Origin: Thereva unica
Lineage: Eukaryota; Arthropoda; Insecta; Diptera; Therevidae
Direction: 5' to 3'
NCBI GenBank assembly: GCA_949987705.1
Contig: OX465281.1
Span: forward strand, 82,984,543 to 83,048,542
DNA: 64,000 nt
The notes beneath the pieces were generated by a model. The model had not been told where the DNA came from. It made no database searches and saw only the letters and a list, made by a program, of their open reading frames with translations. A program made the translations under genes and the position numbers. Of the stretch, positions 42,401 through 53,500 are shown piece by piece (position 1 is the stretch's first letter; the number at the start of each line of letters is the position of its first letter).

Positions 42401-45400
42401 GCTGGTATCACATATCAAACACGAGTTCTGGCGACGATGGTCTCATGAATACCTGTGTGAACTTCAACAAATACAAAGGTGGAGACAACAAGGTCAAAAT
42501 GCCAAGCCAGGCATGATGGTGTTAATAAAGGAAGACAATCTACCACAATTGAAATGGCAACTTGGACGAATCGAGCGGACCATCCAAGGAGATGACGGAT
42601 TGGTGCGAGTTGCTGACGTCAAGACCACTTCAGGAACACTGACACGACCAATCCACAAACTAGCTCCCTTGCCAATTGAAACGGAGGAAAGGTGCACAAC
42701 AGAAGAGTCAATTGAAACCCTCAAAGGCAACAATAACGCAAGACCAGCCATAGATAACGAGACACAACACAGGGCTAAACGAATGCGGCCATCAACCAGT
42801 TCAGCTATTAGCACATTTCTCCTAACTTGCCTCATCCTACCAATCCTGGGACACTCTGCAGTTGAAGTTACGCCATTTACCTCACAATCAGGAATGTACT
42901 TCGAAAACCTCGGCACAGCAAATTTAATCAGGAACGAGTGGTCACTCATTGTCTACTACAATATGGAAATTTACTGGAAGGAGGGTGCTGCAATAACCGT
43001 TGGTATTGACAAGTTGCGCAAGTTTTGCAATTCACACAAAGACACGGATCACTGCTCTATCGTCATCAATCAATTTGTTCGGATATCACAAGAACTCACC
43101 AGCAACAACGAATTACTGCAACCCATCGCGCCCAAAAGATTGAAGCGAGCCCCACTCAACATCGTTAGAAATATTGCCGGAGCACTATTTGGGGTCCTCG
43201 ATTCGGAATATGCCGAAAAACTATCAGCCACAATAGACAACATACGGAGCAATGAAAACCATCTTTTAGATCTGATCAAAAATCAGACATCTCTCATAGA
43301 TTCCACCCTGAACGTATTCAAAAAGGATCATCAGGAAACAGAGATGCAGCTAGAAGCTATTAATAAGCACCTAAGACTTATTGACGATCAAGTCAATAAA
43401 ATCTCAGACGAACTTTATCAACAAAGGGTGGCAGAAGCATTTTCCATGTTGGCAGTACAACTGACTTTAATGACAATAAACTACCAACGGTCTCAGATGG
43501 CAATTACAACCGTGCTAATTGACACCCATCATGGAAAGGTAAACCCTCAGCTCCTGTCTCCCAAGCAAGTAAGGGAACAACTATCCACCATAAAAGATTA
43601 TCTACCTACACTGAGACTACCTGCAAGACCAGACAACTTGCTTCAGCTATACAGGCTTATGAAAATACAGGGTCGAGCTACAAGCAAATATATTATCTTT
43701 CAAATAAGACTTCCACTGTTTGCATTTGAAGAATTCGAACTGTATCATCTAATACCTGTACCCGTCATAGTCAACGGAACATTTATGGCTATTAGGCCAT
43801 CAGCCGAATTCCTAGTGATCAATCTACACAAGGACAAATACTATCCACTCAACAAGCAGGAATTCACGCTATGTGAGACCATCGGCGAATCTGATCATAT
43901 GTGCATTCAACAACACCCAATTTATCGAAAAGGTGCAAACGTCAGCTCCTGCGAACTCAATCTCAATCTCAGCTGTATTAACAATGTCTACCATATTGAT
44001 CATCAAGTGCTACAAAAAGAAGGAGACATCCAGAGACAGACCAATTCCAGCCCCAAGATCTTCATTTGGCAGTCGGTTTGCAATCGACCCGGAACTCATC
44101 AATTGCCCAGAAGATGGTCAAGGCGGGGGAAGATGTTAAGAAATACAAAAAAATTATAGTCAACGATCAAAACACACGCACATGTAATTTGACGACTCTC
44201 TATATCTTATTTCGATTTTTATGGAAACAATTTTGCTTAGGTAGCAATTTGTATGTTACCTGGGCAATAATTGTTTACGCAGCAATTCAAATTGAATATG
44301 TTAAGTTTATGCTATTTTGTTTATGTAGTGGTTTATTATTATATTTCATTTGTAAATTCTTGTAATTGTAGTCATAGGTATAAATATCTGTACTATCTGT
44401 TAATAAATTCATTCATTCCAACGGAATCGAAGCTTGAGCGTGTTATTAACACTTTTCAGCTAACATTTACTGTGCTTAGGTGTTTCACCTATAGCACAAC
44501 TCAACAAAGGTCTAGGTGTTACACCTAAACCTACAATCAGGCGAAGAAGCAAAAGAGCTTCTCCGCATAACCAAATACAGTAACCATTGCGTACGAAACA
44601 CACGTAAATACGCGCACCTAGTAATTTGTTGTTGTTTTTTTATGTGTAAGATCCTAAGCATAGGTTTTACCAAGACCCTCCCAACTACAGGCCATGAAGG
44701 AGAATTTTTCGTGGTGTTGGTCTCGGTCCAAAAATTCACCGGAATAACATGGCAGAGAGGCAGTATGGGAAAATTTTTGTTATATTTTTGTAGCAAAAAG
44801 TAATAAAATATTGTATTTTAACACTTTTAACTGCACTTGGATTTACCAGTGAATAGTTTTTTAGTGATTTCATTAACAAAAATAAAAAAAAATTGTTTGC
44901 TAAGTGTTTTAAGTGTTTTAATTGTGAAGGCGATCAACTTTTTTTTACATTCACGGTGTTTTTTCATGTTTATTTACGAAAAAAATGTTGAAAATTTAAT
45001 GTTTTGTTTAGTTATGGGATTACAAGTGATTTTAAAGTGATTAATACATATATTATGTAATTATTATTAAAAATATAGATGTAGAAAAACACTTTTCTTA
45101 TTCACTTTTGCTTTCCCACTTTTTTGCACTTATATGTTTAATAATAATTCCATAATAAATTATTTAATGACTTTAAAATCACTTTTAATTAAATAATCAG
45201 CATATTTTTCCTTAATAAACCCGAAAAAAACACCGCGAATGTAAAATAAATTGATCACCTCAACAATTAACACACTTAAAACACACTAAATCACTAATAT
45301 TTTTGATTTTTTGTTATTAAATCACTAAAGAACTAATCACTGATAATCCACGTATAGTTTAAAGTAATAAATTACAATGGTTTTCCACTTTTTACCACAA

Positions 45401-47456
45401 AAATATAACGAAAACAATCCCGAGCCTATTCCGCGCCATATAAATTCTAACCAAATGTCAGATTTTGTGGACCGACTTCAGCTATGGTTGTATTAGTTCA
45501 AGAGAGAAACAGGTAAATTCAAAAACTAATCACCGCCGCATCACTGCAGAATTCAGCTACAGACTTCGGGCGCTTTCAGTAATGCAGGATGCGTGCGCAA
45601 ATGACTTATTCAGCAATTAAAGTGTGAAGCTTTCAATGACTGAATAAGTCAATTGCGCACGCATCCTGCATTACTGAAAGCGCCCTTCAATTTGAAGTCT
45701 GAAGCTGAATTCTGCATTGATGCGGTAGTGATGAGTTTTTGAATTTACCCAACTTCATGGCCTGTAGTTGAGAGGGCCTTGGTTTTACCCTTTACCACTC
45801 GGCCATGTCGTTTACGTCGCAGTACAATGTCTAGTAGTAGCTTTAGCTTAAAGATAGAGAAGGGATATGATAGGTTAAGTTAGTCTAGAAGATGCTTGAA
45901 GAGGAGGCAGTGAACTCTTATATATAAGTTAATTTTTTTAGCAGCCGATTGAGCCACAACAGTTGGGGTTAGCAGAAGACAGCCTCGTCGGAGTGTCATT
46001 CCTGGGGCCGTATTTGGTCTCTCGAGTCGACATTGTCTTCTGTCAATAAACAAAAATTGGCATTTGGCGACACGATATCGTCTCTTTAGGTGTCGATAAA
46101 GACGTTTGACGATTATTAAAAAGCTCAATTTATGCATGCAATAAACTTATAACAATTTATATTTTAATTAAATATACGTGGTTTGCTGCCCTTGGAGTAA
46201 TACCACACAATTTGTGGTTTTATATGGCCGCGCTTATCTGTCGATTTGGTCGTGATGCCAAATATGCAACTTAGAGAAAGTCGAGAAGCTTTTCTTGTCG
46301 AGTGGATCCATCGACTCGAGAAACCAAATACGGCCCCTGGCTGAAAAATCCATTTGAGTGTAGAATCAAAGTCCGCTATTTGCATGTTAAGTGATTTTGA
46401 GTAAAACATGAAAAACTTAGAGTTTAAAAAAGTCCAATTACATTCGATTTTCTATAGATATAGCAGTTTAAACAAAAAATGTTTTCCTAAAACACGTCAT
46501 TTACCTATATTTTTTTAAACTGTAAATTTAAAAAGAAAGCATTTTGCTACTACACAAAAAAATAATGATTTTTGAAACTTCCATTGTTAAAAGAAACGGA
46601 TTTTGAAAGCAAACTATTTATTTATAAAACAAACATTTATTACAACAAAACAAAATTCTTTCAGAATAACATATAACAAAGTAAAAAAATATAATAAAAA
46701 ACGAAACAGTCTCTTCTTTACGAAAATGATACATGTTACATGGCGCAATTACCGTTATATTCTAAACGTGGAATTTTCTTCAAAGACACAAACTTCTTGG
46801 GAAGAATTTTCTTTATCTGCAAATAAGTCATTCTGCTCAATATTTTTATATAATTTTAAATCATCTTGGTTTCTCAATTCAACTCCAAAATGATTTGTTA
46901 ACAATTTATTAAGGTCATTAATGTTTTCAGCCTTTGGTGGTACCCCTTTCTCAATTTCAATTAATTTCAATGAAGAAATTGTTTACCCCTTTTTAACAAC
47001 GACCGATATGGGTTCACATCCTGCTTACATATATGCCACTTCACCTTTTACTAATGTATCACCTTTTGATAATTTTTCGATTTTAATTCTTTTGGATATC
47101 AAAAATTTAAAATGCCATTGTGCTGGTGGCTTAATAATTCCCCTAATCTTCGAATCGTGTCATATTCGGCGGCTCTCCAATATAGCATGGTTACATAAGG
47201 TCCAAAAAAGGGCCCTTAAATTAATTGATGATAACTCCGCTTGCTCCACCATCGACCCCCTGGGGCCGTATTTGGTCTCTCGAGTCGACATTGTCTTCTG
47301 TCAATAAACAAAAATTGGCATTTGGCGACACGATATCGTCTCTTTAGGTGTCGATAAAGACGTTTGACGATTATTAAAAAGCTCAATTTATGCATGCAAT
47401 AAACTTATAACAATTTATATTTTAATCCTTACTAATATTATAAATGCGAAAGTAAC

Positions 47457-47529
<73 letters not shown>

Positions 47530-50500
47530 TACGCTTTCACGCCTAAACCACTAAACCGATTTTGATGAAATTTGCTACAGACATAGTTTAGACCTTGGAG
47601 ACGGACATAGGCTACTTTTTATGGATAAAAAAAGGGTTTAAGGGAGTGAAATGGGGTTCAATAAGTTGAAAGGGGATTTTTTATCTTTACTTTTTTTTTC
47701 TATTGTATAAAAAGTAACTGACTGACAGACAACGCACAACCTAAACCGCTGGAGCTAAAGGGCTGAAATTTTGACAGTGCATCCCTATAATGGCGTGGAC
47801 ATCCACCAAAAAGCGATTTTTCGAAATTCATCCCCTAAGGGGGTGAAATGGGGTTTATCCAAACCGCTGGAGCTATAGGGCTGAAATTTGGACAGTGCAT
47901 CTCTATAATGGAGTGGACATCCACTATAAAGCGATTTTTCGAAATTCATCCCCTAAGGGGGTGAAATGGGGTTTATCCAAACCGTTGGAGCTATAGGGCT
48001 GAAATTTTAGCAGTGCATCCCTATAATGGCGTGGACATCCGCTAAGAAGCGATTTTTCGAAATTCATCCCCTAAGGGGGTGAAATGGGGTTTACCCAAAC
48101 CGCTGGAGCTATAGGGCTGAAATTTTGACAGTGCATCCCTATAATGGCGTGGGCATCCACTATAAAGCGATTTTTCGAAATTCATCCCTTAAGGGGGTGA
48201 AATAGGGTTTATTGTAACCGCTGGAGCTATAGGGTTGAAATTTTAACAGTGGATCCCTATAATGACGTGGACATCCACTAAAGAGCGATTTTTTGAAATT
48301 CATCCCCTAAGGGTGTGAAATGGGGTTTTTACAAACCGCTAAAGCTATAGGGCTGAAATTTTGACAGTGCATCCCTATAATGGCGTGGACATTCACTATA
48401 AAGCGATTTTTCGAAATTCATCCCTTAAGGGGGTGGGTTTATCCAAACCGCTGGAGCTATAGGGTTGAAATTTTAACAGTGGATCCCTATAATGACGTGG
48501 ACATCCACTAAAGAGCGATTTTTCGAAATTCATCCCGTAAGGGTGTGAAATGGGGTTTTTACAAACCGCTAAAGCTATAGGGCTGAAATTTTGACAGTGC
48601 ATCCCTATAATGACGTTTACATCCAGTAATCCACTAAAGAGCGATTTTTCGAAATTCATTCCCTAAGGGTGTGAAGTAGGGTTTTTACAAACCGCTAAAG
48701 CTATAGGGCTGAAATTCGGACAGTGCATCCCTATTATGGAGTGGACATCCACTATAAAGCGATTTTTCGAAATTCATCCCTTAAGCGGGTGAAATAGGGT
48801 TTATCTAAACCGCTGGAGCTATAGGGTTGAAATTTTAACAGTGCATCCCTATAATGACGTGGACATCCACTAAAGAGCGATTTTTCGAAATTCATCCCCT
48901 TAAGGTGTGAAATGGGGTTTTTACAAACCGCTAAAGCTATAGGGCTGAAATTTGGACAGTGCATCCCTATAATGGAGTGGACATCCACTATAAAGCGATT
49001 TTTCGAAATTCATCCCTTAAGCGGGTGAAATAGGGTTTATCCAAACCGCTGGAGCTATAGGGTTGAAATTTTAACAGTGCATCCCTATAATGACGTGGAC
49101 ATCCACTAAAGAGCGATTTTTCGAAATTCATCCCCTTAAGGTGTGAAATGGGGTTTTTACAAACCGCTAAAGCTATAGGGCTGAAATTTGGACAGTGTAT
49201 CCCTATAATGCAGTGGACATCCACTATAAAGCGATTTTTCGAAATACATCCCTTAAGCGGGTGAAATAGGGTTTACCCAAACCGCTGGAGCTATAGGGTT
49301 GAAATTTTAACAGTGCATCGCTATAATGACGTGGACATCCATTAAAGAGCGATTTTTCAAAATTCATCCCCTAAGGGTGTGAAATGGGGTTTTTACAAAC
49401 CGCTAAAGCTATAGGGCTGAAATTTGGACAGTGTATCCCTATAATGCAGTGCACATCCACTATAAAGCGATTTTTCGAAATTCATCCCTTAAGCGGGTGA
49501 AATAGGGTTTATCCAAACCGCTGGAGCTATAGGGTTGAAATTTTAACAGTGCATCCCTATAATGACGTGGACATCCACTAAAGAGCGATTTTTCGAAATT
49601 CATCCCCTAAGGGTGTGAAATGGGGTTTTTACAAACCGCTAAAGCTATAGGGCTGAAATTTTGACAGTGCATCCCTATAACGGCGTGGACATCCACTAAG
49701 AAGCGATTTTTCGAAATTCATCCCCTAAGGGGGTGAAATGGGGTTTACCCACACCGCTTGAGCTATAGGGCTGAAATTTGGACAGTGCATCCCTATAATG
49801 GCGTGAACATCCACTAAGAAGCGATTTTTCAAAATGCATCCCCTAAGGGGGTGAAATGGGGTTTATCCAAACCGCTAAAGTTATAGGGCTGAAATTTTAA
49901 CAGTGCATTCCTATAATGGCGTGGACATCCACTATAAGGCGATTTTTCGAAATTTATCCCCTAAGGAGGTGAAATGGGGTTTACCCACACCGCTGGAGCT
50001 ATAGGGCTGAAATTTTGACAGTGCATCCCTATAATGGCGTGAACATCCACTAAGAAGCGATTTTTCAAAATTCATCCCCTAAGGGGGTGAAATGGGGTTT
50101 ATCCAAACCGCTAAAGTTATAGGGCTGTAATTTTAACAGTGCATCCCTATAATGGAGTGGACATCTACTATAAGGCAATTTTTCGAAATTTATCCCCTAA
50201 GAGGGTGAAATGGGGTTTACCCAAACCGCTGGAGCTATAGGGCTGAAATTTTGAACAGTGCATCCCCTTAATGACGTGGACATCCATTAAGAAACGATTT
50301 TTCGAAATTCATCCCCTGAGGGGGTTAAATGGGGTTAAGCCAAACCGCTGGAGCTAAACGGCTGAAATTTTGACAGTGCATATTTATAATGAAGTGGACA
50401 TTTACTAAGAAGCGATTTTTCGAAATTCATCCCCTAAAGGGGTGAAATGGGGTTACCAAACTACTGGAGCTACAGGGTTGAAATTTGGACAGTGCATCCC

Positions 50501-53500
50501 TATAATGACGTGGACATCCACTAAGAGGCGATTACTCGAAATGCACCCCCAAAGGGGATGAAATGGGGTTAACCCAAACCTCCGAAGCTGAAGGGCTGAA
50601 ATTTTGACAGTGCATCCCTATAATCACGTAGAAATGAATGACTCGAAATTCACTTTATTTAATATTCATTTGTGATTTCTTCATAATTTCTTACATCCAC
50701 GTAAATAGGCGAACAAACTTAACGAACGTTCGTCAAACCCTAAAATGTCACTTTTCTTGATGACATACATATACATGCCAATCTCTGCTTCAAAACTTGC
50801 AGATTTGTTGAGCAGAGGTGATATTCGCAGCAATTTGTTTACCATATTTATTAAAAAAATGCACTATAATAAACCCTTTTTAGGGATAATAACAGCTGAC
50901 TTTTTTGTTGGTTTTTTTATGGAAAACATTGCACATAATAAACAGTTTTTAAAGGCGTTGCAAGGCACGCGGGTTTTATGCTAGTTAAATATACGTGGTT
51001 TGCTGCCCTTGGAGTAATACCACACAATTTGTGGTTTTATATGGCCGCGCTTATCTGTCGATTTGGTCGTGATGCCAAATATGCAACTTAGAGAAAGTCG
51101 AGAAGCTTTTCTTGTCGAGTGGATCCATCGACTCGAGAAACCAAATACGGCCCCTGAGCCACCGTAGGAATGTAGCAGCAAGCACTGACAAAATTTTATA
51201 GCTACTATAATAGTGACTGCTCCTCCGAGCTAAACGCTCTCCGGCCTCCACGGCAATCCCATACCCGCAACACCAGATTAGCCCACTCGTTTCATTCTCT
51301 CCACCTGCAACTCCCCCTTTCACGCACTTAACAAGATATGAATTCGTTTGTAAATAGAAAAACTCCCCTGTGGAATAAACTCGCAGTCAGTATTTCCGAG
51401 CTCCTCCAACATCCAAGAGTTCAAACGCAGGGTTCATCACCACCTTCTTCAATACCCCCCGTACCTTTTAACCCTTAACCTTAAGCAATGCCAAATTTTT
51501 TCGGTAATCCATGCTTATCTTGAAATTATTGTCCTTCTGAAGCATACAAAATGTAAGTTTGACATACAACAGCTAATATCGAAACCCGAAAGCGGGTTGA
51601 CACATAAGATGAGATATTTATCACTCCAGCGAAATTCCCGACAAGTTACTAATTTTTTCTCCATTGAAATTCGAACTAGAACTGGTGGTTTAGACTTCCC
51701 TTTAGTGGAGAAAATCGTATCTAGTGGCTAGTGTGTTTTTTTGGTGGCAAGAGTAAAGTAAACAAGCATACAAAATTAGTGTTGGCCATGACTCCAAACC
51801 ATAATAAGACAACAGTTACTACTGCCCTAATAATTCACTCAAACAAAACCAAGAGTTTATTACCAAATTTGATGTACAGTGGCCTTAAATCTATCTTCTG
51901 AAGTGGAACGAAACCAAATATACTAACTAAATTGTGTATGAAGTTCTGCAGTTTAAAGTCGCACAAGAGTAACTCATAGTCCGGCCACTTTTGCTATTTC
52001 GTTACTAATTTTGCCAGATTCGATCACCGATGTTGAAAGGCTTTTGCAGCATGAACATTGTCAGCAGTAAGTGAAAGTCTAACCTTAGGTGTCACCCTTT
52101 ATACTAAAGTCGTTCATGCCATGGTACAATGCCTAGAATGAAGTTTACTTCGAAGAGTAGAAAAAAAAGTCAAGGGCAGCATGAAGATGTGGCACTGACC
52201 TTCGAGGTTGAGCTGTTGATCTTGTATGAGTTCAGAGGTAACCGTCGGGGATAGTGACGAAGATATCTTCGTTCGAGTCTCACGCTTCCTAAAAATGGTG
52301 GATCCCGCTAAGCAAGGCTGAGGCGCCGGCAACGCGAAACTACCAGACGGAATAAGGAGGTATGTCATCCGCTTGGTAAAGACCCAACCTTAGTAGAACT
52401 TTGGTACCCCCATTAACCAGTTAACCCGACAAAGTGCGTTATTAGAGCCGTGTTAATCCTTAAGATGCCGGCTAAAGCCCCGGCTTCACCTAGCTCAGTT
52501 CATTAATGTTCAGTTCAATCCATATAGCTTGACTGGCTAAAGTCCAGTTCGTATTTGAAATGGTTATTACTTTTTTGCCAGAAGTTGGGAAGTTAAAAGC
52601 TCATTGGAATGGCATCCCATTATTCCTGTTGATTCCCCTCCAGTTGGGCGAACTGAGGTCTGTTTTATCCTCAGTTGAATATGTGGCAATTGTGTGCGAA
52701 CTGAGGTTATTTTATAGGTCAGTTCTTCACCAATTTGCTCGAGCTTGCGCAGTTTGGTCGGTGAAGCGAGGTTATAATGTTTATTGGTCAAAGCAATTTT
52801 GATGATTCTACTATTAAAATTTGATGCTTTTATTTTTTTTTTGTTAGATTCATTATTTCCGCGTTAGTTTGAGGCTCTTTTGATTTAAGTGGTTTTCTGC
52901 ATGGTTGCAAAATATGTGATTTCCGCTCACATCACTGATTCCGCTCAAAATTTGATTCCGATCAGAATATGATAGGAATCACTTTATGAGTGGAATCAAA
53001 TTGGATACATATTGATTCCGCTCACATTGCTGATTCCTATCGGATTTGATTCCGCTCAGTTTTTGATGTGAGCGCCGCTCACTGAACATCAGGCGTTGAG
53101 CTTGTATGCCTTTTCTAATATACTTCGACTGAATGTGTTCAGATAATTTATTGTAAATGTGTTCAGATAATTTATTGTAAATTTAGATTTTAGATGTATT
53201 ATGCTGCACATCTAAAAGATTAAGTAAATAACACTTGCCGAGTTAAGACTAGCCGCGGCCGATATTTTTTCATTTTCTTGGTTAATAGCAAACAGGGTAG
53301 TTTTTATTTTGTATTTATCAAATGAATTTATGAAGTTAAAAAAAAAGTTACCAGAACTGAAAGAAGAATATAATTCCCAGAACAGTAAATTTTGTACATA
53401 GCAAAATATACTATGCATATACATATGAACTTATGAACGATGTGTTTATTTAACTTAACACATATTAAAAGTCCTATTCCCTATTAAAATCTTTTTGAAT

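Larger units (their letters stand above)
38326..44579 (+). mobile_element. BEL/Pao LTR retrotransposon with env-like region (BEL-2)
   Basis: Two LTRs (38326..39021, 44134..44579), a 5-bp target duplication GTAAC (38321..38325 and 44580..44584), a primer-binding region starting TTGGTGACCCCGACGTGATC just after the 5' LTR, and a purine tract AAGGCGGGGGAAGA before the 3' LTR. The internal part lacks most of gag and protease (only about 0.5 kb before RT). It contains RT, RNase H-like, integrase and an envelope-like region in one orientation, with several frame breaks. It cannot be autonomous. Confidence 0.9.
44663..45789. mobile_element. Foldback DNA element, outermost of three nested
   Basis: The left end GGTTTTACCAAGACCCTCCC continues to CCATGAAGG (44663..44700), and the right end (45751..45789) is its inverted copy with few mismatches. 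The interior 44890..45360 is itself a long imperfect inverted repeat (CACGGTGTTTTTTC near 44953 against GAAAAAAACACCGCG near 45224). No transposase. Confidence 0.8.
47426..50984 (+). mobile_element. Non-autonomous Helitron carrying a satellite array
   Basis: 5' TC (TCCTTACTAATATTATAAAT), 3' CTAG (50981..50984), inserted precisely between A and T without target duplication, proved by the empty site at 46167/46168. Length 3559 bp. It contains a TCTG microsatellite near the 5' end, a conserved block (about 47530..47740), a 118-bp tandem array and a unique 3' tail of about 350 bp identical to 1..519. No Rep/helicase. The 5' terminal words resemble those of Helitron-related repeats widespread in insects (recalled, not searched). 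Confidence 0.88.
47262..51154. mobile_element. 334-bp TIR element, copy B, split by a Helitron, inside LINE-C copy 3
   Basis: 164 bp left (47262..47425) and 170 bp right (50985..51154) of the Helitron together equal copy A (46004..46337) exactly in length, with near-identical sequence. The element itself split LINE-C: ATCGACCCCCT on the left and CCCCTGAGCCACC on the right, against ATCAACCCCTGAGCCACC in copy 1. Confidence 0.9.

Noticed and set aside
48396..49224. Repeated 78-87 codon minus ORFs in the satellite
   Set aside because: They are produced by the 236-bp period of the non-coding array; no start context or conserved domain.
47743..50640. CRISPR array
   Set aside because: Units are contiguous 118-bp repeats without unique spacers, inside a eukaryotic Helitron.
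52114..52368. 84-codon minus ORF
   Set aside because: It overlaps a decayed LINE-C 3' end and has no recognisable motif.
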